From Diadema setosum (taxonomy: Eukaryota > Echinodermata > Echinoidea > Diadematoida > Diadematidae), in contig CM067074.1 in assembly GCA_033980235.1 (NCBI GenBank), forward strand, positions 35,356,723-35,420,722: 64,000 nt of DNA, in the 5' to 3' direction. Shown here in pieces: positions 29,675 through 43,700 of the stretch (its first letter is position 1; every line of letters starts with the position of its first letter). The position numbers and the translations under genes were made by a program. The notes beneath the pieces were generated by a model. That model worked only from the letters and a program-made list of their open reading frames with translations. It made no database searches and was not told the origin of the DNA.

Positions 29675-32138
29675 AAGCTTCCCAATAAATCGCGAATCCA
29701 TATTACCTAGCTGGCACTGAATTGCTATAGATTTTAAAGATGAACTTTTTTCCACTTTTTTTTTTGTTATATTGACCCATATGAAAATGTACCACCGTGG
29801 CTTATTAATTCATCTATGCCTCCTTCATCATCAGTAGGCCTCCACTGACCTCCATGATGAAACGTAAAAGAAACACACCTCATCCGCAGCCATGCATAAA
29901 TGGAGGTATACTAGATAGTACAGTACTCGAGTACCCATCTGCCCACATCATATAACTATAGGATTTCCTACACAGCCCAGTCGCTCGGGCTACCCGCATC
30001 ACATCTATTATAGGCCTACAAATGGATTAAAAGACCAACACTACCAGGACCAGCACAAGGGGAGTTAGGGGATTTACCCAATGCCAATTCTCTCTCCAAA
30101 TCGGCTGGCAAGCGGAAAAAAACACAACAAAACCCAAAACAAAACAAAAAACAAACAAACAAACAAAAAACCCCAGCAAACCACACCTCACAAATCTACT
30201 AGTATCCGAACAATTAGCTATGTAACATCAGCACTAATTTGTAGTTTTATCATTGTTTTTGTTTTGTTCTGTTTTGTTTTGTTTTTTGTTTTGTTTTGTT
30301 TTGTTTGTTCTCTGCGATCAGATTTCCAGAGATTCATCCTTTTCCATGGATCCAGCTCTGCCCGCGTTGCTTGCGCGGGCAGAGCAGCTAGCTAGCGCTA
30401 GCGCGCTCGTATAGTGCAACTTGAACTGAGCTGGATTTCGTACAACCTAAGTGCGTGTTCTTTTTGCAATCGCAACATCTCTCCGTCAGAAGCCGAGCGA
30501 GCGCGGCTATGCTGCTAATTTTCCAGAGACCTGCTGATAAAAATTACCACATTTGACCGTAAAGGAGCCACATTTTTGGTATGTCACTTGTTTGATTTTG
30601 TGTTTGAGGCTGTATTGCTCTGTGATATGTTCTTTCATCCCTTTGAAATCCTGATTAACAAATGGGTCTTTAACCCTGCCACTTCTAGTTGACGGTCCCA
30701 TATGTGTATATTTGCGTATAGTTTTATAAAGTGGTAAACTGCAGTTTACTAGGCCCTACTAGAACCTCTATAAAATTTTACCTTGTTGACTCTACGTTGT
30801 ACGTACGGTATACAATCTACGTGTACGTGAATACTATTACTAGGTGATGTGGTAGTACCCGATGAACTTTACTAGAGACTGTGAGGAAGTTGCCCAATAG
30901 CAGAACTAGAATGAAAAGATTAATAAAATAAGACAAGCACTGAAGTGAAGAATTGATTCTGGTTGTAATTTACTACGATAATGCTTACTCTGGCCAGTCT
31001 GGGGTAATGCTGTACAGTGATTGTACAACCTGTAACATAGCTGTACTCGTGTAGGCCTACTCGACCGCCTCGCTCGGATGGGGTGCATGTGTGTGTGGTC
31101 TCCTGGTCATGAGCTGACGGTGAAAATACATCAGCATGTGGTTATGGTCGTGCATTATCGGTTATTAACCCCGGGGCACTCCTTCACACAGTTATATTGA
31201 GGACCCAAACGCAAAGCGTTCGGGCTCGGGCTTGGCTCGTCACAGTTAGTGCATTATTTGTATGCCTGACCACTAGGCATTATCAAAGTGTGAAGGCCTA
31301 CCATTCCATGCCCATGCTTACGCTACATTAAAAAGTGATACTAGGGAGCTGGAGCATACTGTGATGGGTGCTGCATGCTGCTTGAGGTTACTGGTTAGTT
31401 AGCTGGAAAGTGGAATCTAGCAGTGGGGTGGGCTGCATCTTTCTATTTATAGATAGAATAACACTTATAACAGCCACCTGGAAAGTTGTGATCAGAGTGT
31501 GCAGGTACAGCAGCTACTACATATGGAAGTCATTAAGTGTGGTGGTGCATGTGGTAGTCTGCTGTTCCATATTTTAATGGTAAGAATAAATAAGGCTGCC
31601 AATAAATAAACAGTAACATGACAGAAAACTTTACAAGGCAAAAAGATTCACAGATAAACCTTTATGCAAGTTTAATCTACAGTACAGTGTAGCTCTACAG
31701 ATGTTTAGACTTTGTGCAACACATATTTTTGAACAGACATTTAGGATCTACAATGTATGTGTGCTGATGTCGGGTTTGAGTTACAAATTTCTTCAAATCT
31801 ATCAGAATGAACAGAATTTTGATGAAAATCTTGTCAATTTTGTGTCTTAATCGACTGTCGAAATCTACTTTGATATCACCGACACAATAACTTTTCATTT
31901 CTGTTTCCCTTTTGAATATTTTTGTAGATCTCAAAGCCACCAATTGAGTGCAAGTACTGTACAAAGTGCAGACTGATATGAGTTCCATTCTGGGGGGAAA
32001 GGAGATCCAAAGCTGTCCTCTCAAATTGCATTGTCGCAAACTTTGCAGGAATTAGACAAGAAGAAGAAAGGAAAAGAGACCAGTTTATTCATGTTAAAAT
32101 GATCAAATACACAAGTGAGCCACAACACATGTAAACCA
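29675..32138. other. Upstream flank of FBXW2, no coding gene recognised
   Basis: It holds (AAAC)n and (TTTTG)n tracts near 30118-30165 and 30255-30306, and a G/C-rich stem-loop at 30354-30385. A moderately CpG-rich stretch at about 30350-30510 and a possible acceptor at 32047-32048 (CTTTGCAG) could mark a 5' exon of FBXW2. That is inference. Confidence 0.35.
30354..30385. other. G/C-rich perfect stem-loop
   Basis: GCTCTGCCCGCG pairs with CGCGGGCAGAGC around a loop of about 7 bases (TTGCTTG). It is followed by AGCTAGCTAGCGCTAGCGCG. It stands out in the AT-rich flank upstream of FBXW2; its role is unknown. Confidence 0.6.
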
Positions 32139-32449
32139 ATGGATTGGCCAGAATTTGAGCAGTGGCAGGCCCAGACTGAAAAGACTTTTGTTCACGAGCT
32201 GACTGACGGGCAGCGATGTGCCACCTTAGACCGCCTCATTGCCTCATGCGGAGACGTCCAGCTCCGGCACCTCTCCACCAAACTGGAGGGTCTCCTCAAG
32301 CGCGACTTCCTTCGGCTGCTGCCCAAGGAGCTGGCCAGCTACCTGCTCTCATGGCTGGACCCCATCTCGCTAGGCCACTGTTGTAGGGTCAGTCACCACT
32401 GGAATAAGATGGTCACTGAGTGCACAGAGGCCTGGCAGCAAGCTTGCAG
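32139..32449 (+). CDS. FBXW2: FBXW2 exon 1 (N-terminus and F-box)
   Basis: ATG at 32139 (MDWPEFEQW) aligns with the start of the family. The donor is CTTGCAG|GTGTGT, phase 2. Confidence 0.9.
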
Positions 32450-35400
32450 GTGTGTTTGTTTGAATTCTGTAACCTTTTGACCACCTGCACCCCCTTTACA
32501 ATAATTATCACTGAGATACCTACCTATGGTCACCCTTTGTTCATGTGCACGTTTTCTCTCTGATACCCGTCTGTTTTTATGCCGAATGTTGTACGCATAG
32601 GATGTGGAAATACAATGTATAGTATAAAAGTACACATGTGTGTCTGTTGTATTTGTGGTCCCTGTATTACTATACTCTTCAATTAAATCTGCATATATTT
32701 GTTATAATATGTTTACAAAACCATGCAAAATAATGTGAACTTTGATGCAACTTCATTCAGTGCTTTGGAATGACTTTGCAAAGACCCTGTAGATGCTAGA
32801 GGGTATAATAACATTACCCATTTATGCAAGTTCTACATTGTCACAACCATCTTGTCACATAACCTGTGCTCAATTCCGAATACTCACTGAATACCATTTC
32901 AGATGGCCTGCCAACTTTCAAAAGGTCATTGCTCTTTGAGAGAATACTCCAGAAATTTACCCTAATCTGTTACTGTTGTTTTACTTCTTTCACAAAACTG
33001 TACTTTCTTCTAGGTTTACATACTGTCTCCTTCAAGTGTGTGTTTAAAGTTTTACCAGACTAATATTAAATACACTAGGCGTAAGATTAAGAGTTGTAAA
33101 TACACTATGCATGTTTACAGGGTTCATTTTGCACCATTCAGGAAGTAGGCATCACATGAGCATCTTTTTGGTTTACCTCAGGGTGCTTGGTATCCAGGTG
33201 CCAGAGGATGAAGATGGAGAGCAGCGAGGAGGAGGAGTCAAGAACGGACTTCACTGGAAGAGTGTCTACCAGGAAGCCTTGTGGCGGTTGAAACAGCTGC
33301 GAGATGGATCGGCCTTTGACAGCACCACTCTCCACGGTCACACAGCCAGGGTGTACTCCTTGCATTACAGAGATGGCAAAGTGGCATCAGGTAGGCCGGG
33401 AATGGTGACACGATATTTGCTCCTGCGACAATTTGCTCTGGCCTTATTTTCTCCAAGGACTTAAGGTTAGGGTTAGGGTTGTGATAGGGCTTTAGGTTTT
33501 GTTTGATGCGAGGATTGGGTGTAGGGTTAGGGTTATGTTTATAGGCAGAATTTAGGTTTGGCTTAGTGTGCAGATATTTCATAGAAGGCAGTCTCGCTGG
33601 AACGAATATCATGGAATCCTGAAATCATGACCACCAATAAATGACAAGTCTTGATCTGTGTCCACGCAGTGAGCAAAGTGTGAAGACTGTATGCAGACTG
33701 AATTCTCACAAAGTCCACAGAAGACCTTTGAAACATTGTCTCGACAATGTGATTCATTCTTTAGCAGTATTAATCCTTGCAAAGTTTGACTAACCTCAAA
33801 GCAAGTCTTCTGTTTTGATCTACATTTGACTAAATATTAGCCTCTTCCACCAAGTCATGATAAAAGATAAGTTCAGTGTACTTCTTTGCTCTCTTCCTTA
33901 ACTACAGACATCAGGAATTTTCCATTCGGTGTTAATTTGAATAATTATGTGGCCCTGTTTCATAAAGCTGTTCGTAAAGTTGCGACTTGAACGACATGAA
34001 TATGGCAAGCCCAGTGCGTTTCCTAAATCATTGTTAATTCCAATAGCTTAAGTTGAAGTGTTCAGAATGGTGTTCTTAATAACACACATTTTTAGTTAAA
34101 AGTGTATTTTTGCCGAAATAGAAATATTGACATACAGTCGTACTTTGTCAAAAAAAAAAAGGTACACATATCGGCACTTCATATTTCAGTCATTTGTAAA
34201 TTCTTTTGTAACTTTACGAACAGCTTTATGAAACAGGTCCCCAGCATCTTTTCTACCTGCTCATAGTAATGTTTGCACATTTCCTTTTAATATTTTTTTT
34301 TTTTTTTTTGTTATGGTAAAGGCTCAGATGATCTTACAGTACGTCTGTGGGATGTAGCAAGTGGGAAATGTCTGAAAGTTCTACAGACTCACACAGTAGC
34401 CGACATCAAGTTTGACGACCTGAAGGTCATCACCGCATCATTTGACAACACTGTGGCATGCTGGGATTTGAGGACAGGTCAAAGGTTACAGCAATACTCT
34501 GGACATTCAGGAGCAGGTGAGTCTTTGAAACTTGACATGAATGGTGTCAGCTAATTTTTCAAGTGTGAAATGAGCTGAGAATTGATACTACTGCATTCGT
34601 TTGTTTGTGTGTGTGAGAGAGCTCTTGAAAGAAAGATTACATTTGTCACCATCAGTCTAGGAAAGCTAAATATTAGGCCACCACCTTAATCTTGACCTTA
34701 TAGTTTTTGTTAATACATACTGTCTGGATTTTGAAGTTAAGGAATGGTTCTAAAACTGAAACACTGTGGTTCATGTACAGTAAGGCATCTATCTACACTG
34801 TATAGTGTTTTGGAATGATTCGTTTTGTTTGAATGTCTGATTCTGTTTGTGAATTCCAGGCTAATTAGACCGTGATAACCAGTGGTGTACTATGCACTCA
34901 AGTGATAATGAACGTGGTTATAACAAAATTCCAATTACTACGATGTAAGAATTCAGGCCTCACATCATCTGCTCAATGATTTTACAGTTCATTTGTTTGA
35001 TTGCAACAAAAGTTTGATATGATGCAAGAAAGCTGGTGGTCCCCTTCTTTCTATCTCGGTCCACTGTACATTGTATTTGGTAAAATGATGGTTGATATTA
35101 TACCACTGTATATAATCATTCATGGTGTCAATATTGTTTAATAGCATGGTCAGGTATTTACCATAGATGGTCACTTCAGAGCAAAGAGTTGTTCCTGAGG
35201 TAAAAATATGATTTTGTTTGATTTATATCCCCTAGTCTTCAGCATAGACTATGATGATGACTTGGATCTATTGGTCAGTGGCTCAGCAGATGAGACAGTC
35301 AAGCTGTGGAGACTGACCCAGGGTGCTTTCCTGGCCACCTTGAGTGGTCACTCTGACTGGGTGATCCAGGTAAAGTAGTGAGGGTCATTCAACAAATCAT

Positions 35401-37740
35401 TCTAGGGTAGACTCAGTGGACAGGTTGTAATAAAGAGCCACAAGATTGGCCCAAGTGTTAATGCTCCCTGTTGTAGACTACTTTCCAATCATACTTGCCC
35501 AATTCATTGTGACAGTTATTGATCTGATGTAGCTTAAGTGATAAATCATACTTAATGTTTTAGAAACAGTAAATGCTCCATTACACAAGTAATGAAATGT
35601 AGTATTAAGAAGCAGTAAAGGCTCTATTTACACTCTTACAGCAAAGAAATGAATAACTTGATGAATAATATATTTTACAAGGTTGTGGTAGAAACTCTCA
35701 ATAATGTAATTACCAGTAGTTTGAATGTAAATTTTGAAACAATATTCAACAAATAAAGATGATACCTAGTTAAGATAATGCAAAGCAATTTTCACTTTTT
35801 TATGCCTCCGCCACGAAGTGGTGCCGGAGGCATTATGTTTTCGGGTTGTCTGTCCGTCTGTACGTACGTCCGGACGTCCGTACGCCCGTCCGTCCGTCCG
35901 CATTCGTTTACGTGATAACTTGAGAAATATTGACTGGAATTTTACCAAACTTGGTCCAAGTATAAAGTATGATGAGGCAATTACTTGATTAGATTTTGGG
36001 TGAAATCGGCCAAAGGTCAAAGGTCAAATCATGAAATTGTATCCGTTTACGCGATAACTCAAGACTGGATTGAGCAAATTTCACCAAACTTTGTCTGAGG
36101 ATGATGTATGATGGGACAATTACATGTTAGTTTTTTTTAGTGAAATCGGACAGAGGTCAAAGGTCAAAGATCAAGGTCAAATCCTAGAATTTATCTGTTT
36201 ACGTGATAACTCAAAACTTGATGAAGTAGCTTTCACCAAACTTGGTCCAAGGATGATGTATGATGGGGCAATTAGTTTAAGGAGAATTTAGTGACATTGG
36301 CAAGAGGTCAAAGGTCAAAAAGTCAAGGTCAAATGCTAAAAATGTTGCTATTTCCCCCATATCTATGCAATGCCCGAAGGTGTTTTATTGAAACTTAGTG
36401 TAGACATGTACTACTGCGTAAAGATTCTCCAGAGAGTTTCATGTCATAAGGTCAAAGGTTAGGTGAAAATGTTGCAATTTCACTTTTCTCGCAAATGGTT
36501 TAATGTATCTTCATAGAACTTGGTACATATGCATGTACTGACTGGCAGGGATTATCCAGGGAATTTAGGGGTCATGGGTCAGTATGTAGTCAGGGGTCAA
36601 AGGTCAAGGTCAACTCCTCAAAATTTTACTGTTTCCCTCATATACTAGTGTATATTCAATGCTTGCATTATTAGTTTTAAAACTGAATATATACATGTTG
36701 TATTACCTAATGGAGATTCTCTGGAAAATTTCCAGAGGTCAAAGGTTAAGGATCAAAGGTCAGGTTTAAATGAAAAAAAAAAATCTATTTTGTACTGTAA
36801 TTACACTCTTTCTTCATACCTTTAAAAGTACTCAATGCATAAACTTATAACAGGGTCGGTCAGAAGTCAAGTAAAAATCCTCAGTCCCCCAAATATGTGT
36901 ACCTGCACTCTTAGACAATTATAGCAAACCCAGTTTTAGGAAAGTGAACATTCAATACATTTCTGACAAACCTGTCATATCAGTATTTTGCCAGTTACAG
37001 TTGAACCTGTTGTATCCGGACAAGTCAGGACCGGGGCTCATCCGGATAAGGGATTTGGCCGGATACGGGAGACTCAATGCTTTATACATGTACATATACA
37101 TACACATGTACTGATGTAGCCCATTGTAGTACCACATGTAGTAATGTGTATACTGCAACCTTTTCATTGTTACATTTGGGGATGTTTGGGGATGTTGAAA
37201 TGTCTGGAGGTAAGCAATTTGGAAGGAAATTTGATGTAATGTATGTTAATCATGTTGGAAGTAATATGTAATTCATGTGTGTTTGGGTAGGAGTTGTCAA
37301 GGAGTTGGGAATCCCCCTTTCCTCCCGTAATTATTAAAAAAAAAAATCACGGCGAGATTGCGTCCGTATAATAGAGAGATCCGGATAAAGGGAGGCCGGA
37401 TAAGAGAGGTTCAACTGTATGTGAAACTGTCATCACACATTGTGAAGACATTGTACTATACACCTATTGGGAGAATCATGCATTATGGTGGAGGTATCAG
37501 TCGCCATAGTGACATTTCTAGTTTAAAATGTGATTTTCAGGGTATTGGTACACTTTAACATAAATGCACAGGAAGGATAGTACACTGTTAGCACAATTCC
37601 CGCCATGGTGTCAATCTTATGGTTGTGCTCTGATAAAGCACCTTACAATGCAGCACATCTATATGAAGGTCTTGGTTTCACTTTATTCAGACTTCGGGAA
37701 TTTGTGATGATACATGCAAAGGAAACAAGCCAAATAGCTC

Positions 37741-37783
<43 letters not shown>

Positions 37784-40700
37784 TCCAACTCAATAAATTG
37801 TTGATGGTTTTGCAAGCTCTGTTTGATAGCCAACTGTATGTTTTACCTCTACAGAGTTCATAATAACAAGCAATGAGTCATTGAACTGTACATGTCTTTC
37901 AAGTATTGTTCAATGGAGTGATCTTTCTCCATTGGCTGGTTCAATCAAGTAGCATACTGTACACATGAATGTATGCCATTTATACATGCATAAAATTTGC
38001 TATATATGAATGACCGCAGATCTGACACCGTAACAGAATGCCTGATCACATTTATATATTCATATATAATAATATATATATTCACATACATTGTATATAT
38101 ATTCATATATTCATATATTCATATAATCATATATTCATATATTCATTTATTCATATATTCATATAGTCCTATATGTAGTATGGACCTGTTGATCATTTGT
38201 GATTATTTGTAATTATTTGTAATTATTTGTAATTATACAGTTACAGACAAGCCTGATTTCACATAGATCATGTACAAAATACAGCCGGGCCAAAGGCGGG
38301 GCCTAAGGCCGGACCCAAGGCCACGGGCCTTAGCCAGGAACCAGGGGCCCAGAGCCCAAGTGGGCCCAGGCCCAGGGGCCCATAGCCCAAGTGGGCCCAG
38401 GCCCAGTGGCCCAGGAGCCCACAGGGCCCAAGGCCGGGCAGTGGCCAGGAGCCTAAGTGCTGGCCCAAGGCAGGGGGCCCAGCCAGGGGCCACCAGACTG
38501 AGACCACTAAGAGTACCAGTCATGACTTGCTGTGATAATGATGTGACAGGCCTGTGCATACACATATTATGTAAATACACTGTACAGGGCTGTGCATATT
38601 ATGTAAATACACTGTACACTAACTATACACTAACTATACCAGTCGCTGTATAAATCGCGACAGGGCTGCCACAACACAGAGCAAACACAAAGCAAATTTT
38701 ACGATTGCATTTAGTTTTGATACTTGACATCATTTTTTTTCACTTCAAATGCATCAAAGACAATCTTTATTAATGAAACTTCATACCGTACCTGTTTTCC
38801 TGGGGTTATTTGTGGGAATTCTCCGATCTGGGTACTATTCGCAAATCTAACAACATGTGAAAATATCAACTCCTGATCATGTAACGTGCATGTGTACATT
38901 TTTGTGTTCACTGCTGTATTCCATGAACATGAAATCAACAACTACTGTTATATCCTGTAATATGAGCTGCCAGGACAAAACTCACATACACTCTGATTCT
39001 GTATAGCAATCACTTTCAAAGCAATGTATTGATACATTTCTGCCAGCTAAAAATTCTTAAATGTCGGTTCACCCATGTGAACGGGTACAGAAACTGAAGC
39101 CTAGGTGGTGGGTTAAGCAGAATTGCTGCTGTCCTTACAGTCCCACTCTTTTCATGTTTATGCTAGTTTGTGGCAATAAGAGAGTGTGCCAAGCAGTTTG
39201 CCAAGCAGGGATTCAGCTGGATGTCGAAAGTGATTAGCCATTCTGATACTTGAATTTAACAATACCATTTAACAATTCCGTACCACCTAAAACCCCAACC
39301 CTATCAAATTCTTTAGAATTTCTGCTATCAAAACAATGATAGGATAATCTGCAGATAAAGTAGATTTTTTTGTCACAAATCTGCTGTTACTGTGTTATTA
39401 CCTCCGCCCAGGGGGAAGGTTATGTTTTCGTTACCGTTGGTTTGTTTGTTTGTTTGTTTCTTTGTTTGTTTGTTAGTTAGTTAGTTTGTCTGTGTGCAAA
39501 ATAACTCTAAAAGTAGGTAACGAATTTGGATGAAACTTGCAGGAAAGGCTTAGATTGATACAAGTAACAGATGATCAAATTTTGGTAGTGATCTGAGAAT
39601 TTTGGAGGAATTTATGAAGGTTTTTTGATATTTTGGCAGGTAGGGTCAATGAACTTGGGAGTTCAGGCTGCGCGTATTTGAGGTTTGCATGCGCGCCGTG
39701 CAGCTGAGGGTTTATGATGTAACAAAGGCTTCTATATTGGGAAATTGGGCGACTTTCAGCACACAATGCTATAAGTATGTATGGGTGGAAATCACTTCTA
39801 TGGAAGAACAAGATCAGTGGTGGAAATGAGCTGCATGCTTGGCGGAGGTCTGTGCTCTCAGAGTGCTTCTGTAGTTTTGAATGTCTTCCTCTGTGAAAAA
39901 TGTGAAATCAATGAAAGGAAAAAATATGGTACCTGGTAAATATTAATAGCTGTGCACATTATTCACACATGTACTATACAATGTATGACAGTAGCATATA
40001 TTCACTCACAAAAAAAACACTGATACATGTAAAGGAGTTAAAGAATCAGCAGACATAGTTTTACAAGATGTATTGCAGAGTTCAATTAGTATTAGTATTA
40101 TTATTATTATTATTAGTAGTAGTAGTAGTAGAAGTAGTAATAGTAGTAGAAGTAGCAATGATAATAATAATGATAATAGTGGCTACTTGTATAGCGCACA
40201 GGTCAGCTTTTTAGTGCTCATGGCGCTTCATAAATGAAAAGATCACACATGTTCAAGCATGACAACAGAGAAGAAAATGGCAAACAACAACAAACACATA
40301 CCAGATAAAGAATACAATTGTTCCGAACATTATACAATGTAGACTGCAATTATAGTCCTCAGTGTGAGAGGAATAGGTAACGTTTTGAAGTTTGGATTTG
40401 AATGTTTCTGTAAATGACAATAATAGCTGTACACACAGAGAAAATGTTCCAGTTAAAGAGGAACGTAGTCATACAAAGTGTATTTCACATTTTTCAGTAT
40501 TTGCAATCTTTCATATCCATATGCAATGGGCATAATGGACTCATTTGCATATCATTTGCATAGTATGCTATCATGGGGTGTGAAAGTATGCTGAGTGTTG
40601 ACATATAGGTCATCCACTCATTGTATCCCCCGAACAGAGTTCGGAGGATACTATGGATTTGGCCTCGTTGCGCCGCGTCCGCCGCAGAGATTTTCTTGTG

Positions 40701-43700
40701 AGCACTCTACTGGCTGCAGTTCTTCTTAGATCATCTTCAAATTTGGCATGAAGGTGTGTTATGGTAAAACGAAGACGCCTATTGTTTTTGGTGATGGTGC
40801 CCTCGCTTGTTCCATCTTTATACATGAAAAAGTATATTTAACAGGGTCTGTTTGTGGGTGCGACGCTGGCCTTGCTTCGTGACCAATTTTTTTTATGCCT
40901 CCGCCAACGAAGTGGCCGGAGGCATTATGTTTTCGGGTCGTCCGTCCGTCTGTACGTATGTCCGTCCCATTTTGTTTTTGTCGATATCTCAAGAACCGTG
41001 TGGTGGTTTTACATCAAACTTGGTATGAGGGTATTTCCTGGGGGATAATACTTTGTTTGGATTTTAGGGTCACGGGGTCGAAGGTCAAAGGTCACAGCTT
41101 ATTTTGTGAAAAAAAAGGTTGAAAATTCATGTTTTTCTCCATATCTCGCAAATGGTTCAAGGTATCTTCATGGAACTTCTATATGCTTGTTCCAATGGGC
41201 AGTGATTATCTAGGGAAGTTGGGGGTCATGGTTCAAAGGTCAGGGGGGTCAAAGGTCAAGGTCAACTCCTCAAAATATCACTACTTTCCTTATGGTTATG
41301 CAATGCCTGAAGGTTTTTTTTTTTTTAACTTGATGTATGCATATATTACCCAATATATATTCTGTGGGAAGTTTCTTGCCAAAAGGTCAAAGGTCAAGTG
41401 AAAGTGTTGAATTGCACTTTTTCCTCCATATCTCAAAGTAACTCAAGGTATCATCATGAAACTTACATATTTATGCATGTTCAACCTAACAGTGATTCTC
41501 TTTGGAACTGTGAGGTCAAAGGTCAAAGGCCAGGTATAGATAATGCTATTTTCCCATTTGATACTGAAATTATACTTTTTCTCAATACCTTGAAAGTTAC
41601 TCAATGCATAAACTTATAAAAGGGTCAAAAGTCAAGTAAAAATCATCAGTTCCCCAAATACCTGCACTCTGACATTTTTAATCATTCATCCAATTGCACC
41701 TAGTTCTAGGAAAGTGAACATTCAGCACATTTGTGGCAAACCTGTCATTTTAATATTTTGCCAATTGTGTGAAACTGTCATCACACATTGTCAAGACATT
41801 GTACTATAGACCAATTAGGAGAACCATGCATTATGGCGGAGGCATATCAGTCGCCGTAGCGATATATCTAGTTTCATACTATGAATGTATGTCTTCTTTG
41901 TGTTGTTATAATAGTCCTTTTATGTTCATCATCCACACAGGTGCTAATACAATCATCCAGTGTGGATTCAAAAAATGTGAAAGCTGGAGACCATGTCATA
42001 CTTAGCATGGACAAGACAGGCATAAAGGTAATGGTGTCGTATTTCATTGTGATCCTTCCCATAAACTTTTATATATTATAATTTACATCGAAACATTTAT
42101 TGGTCACATTTTATACCTTCCAATAATGGCAGTTGCTGTAACAGGAACTTAACTGTTATCCATTTATTATTTGTTGGCTGGCTTTTGCCAGAGTCACTAC
42201 AATGATGTTCATTTGTTTTCTTTTTTTTTTAATTCAGTGAAATAGTGTTAGTGAAAGTGTGCTTTTTAACCAAAATTGATAGGGATTATTCATAAGAAAA
42301 CTTCAAAAGAAGACCTCCATTTTAATAAAAATGATAATCTTTTGTTTCTGTATCCAGCATACCAACATGATACATACAGAGAGAGAGAAAATACTTTTGT
42401 AATGTAGTGATATCACTGACTCAGTAATAATGAAATACCTGACCAGTGTCTTTCTTTAGTGAACGTCTCATCGCTAGGTGTGGGCGGTATCCAAGTCTTC
42501 TGTGATTGCTAATGAATTATTTTCAAAGTTTTATTCCTGTTTTAAGATTAACAATTTATATATATTTATAAATATTCTAGTTGTTTCTATTTCACATGGA
42601 TGTTTTATTCCTAGGTATGGCCAGTATCCAAATCATCCTCAGACATTGACTGTCTGGCAACGCTAACCTACCCCAGCGAGGACTCTAGAGGGCAACTTCT
42701 CCTCCCAAGACTCCAGTTTGATGGGAAGACGGTGTCCTGCTCGTCGGACATTGGTATCATGCTGTGGGACTTTAGGACTCTGGAGCTAGTAAGGTGAGAT
42801 TGAATACTGCTACTTTTTTGTGTGGATGATAACTTCTGCATCTTAAACTATTGTAAAACCAGCAATGATCGTGCACATTTTAGTTTTGCAAATTTATAAG
42901 TGTCAAGATTCACGAAATTAAAGTGTTATGTGAAAGATCTTGTCTACACTGTATGCATTGAATCCCAGTGGCAATGAAAGAGGCAGTTTGGTCCAATTCT
43001 TGAAAATTTCATGCCGGGGACATTTCTTCTTTAACAGTATACGCTGTATCTGATATATCTAGTGCCAGTTTTCCACCTTTACCCAGCAAGCAACCCAACC
43101 TTAAGATTCTTTGTTTGCAGCTATTCATGAAATATCAGCATGAGATATCATCAATATGTCATGCATGAGTGTCATGCAAATTTTCCAATACAGTCCAGTA
43201 CCATTATAATGAACCCAGTTATAGCAAAATTCCTGTTTAAAAGTGAAAATTCATTGTGTAACCTTATCTGCTCTATGTTTTTTTACTATTCTTTTGTTTG
43301 CAGTTTTATGAAGAAATTTCGATAGAACGAAAGAAAACTGCTGGTTCTGAGGATTTCATGTTTTTTTTTATTGTTCATTTGTTTGGTTATAAAGAAATTT
43401 TGATATAGTGAAAAAAAACTGCTGGTCCCAAGGATTTCATTATGACAGGAGTCCATTGTACTTTTATTGTTTGTGTGCTCATTCTGGGGTACATGGTAGA
43501 CTGATCAGCCCTCCAGAGCTGGCCCCCACCTACCAGCTAGGGACCTCCTTTCTGGTAGGCACTGGCAGCGTCTTCACCCTTTGTCTGGATCCTCAGAACC
43601 TTCACATCATTTACACCCAAACCCAGTCTGTCATGTCGTCATGGAAACTCCCCATCTACCGACGCTCCAAGAGGGGCTCAAACTTTGTTGCAGGTATGTG

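Noticed and set aside
33460..33550. Interstitial telomere from a chromosome fusion
   Set aside because: The TTAGGG-like units are part of a ~200-bp unit that occurs again at 62705-62912 with the same flanks.
38233..38653. Pro/Gly/Arg-rich frames on both strands
   Set aside because: They come from a GC-rich minisatellite inside FBXW2 intron 4; both strands are open by composition.
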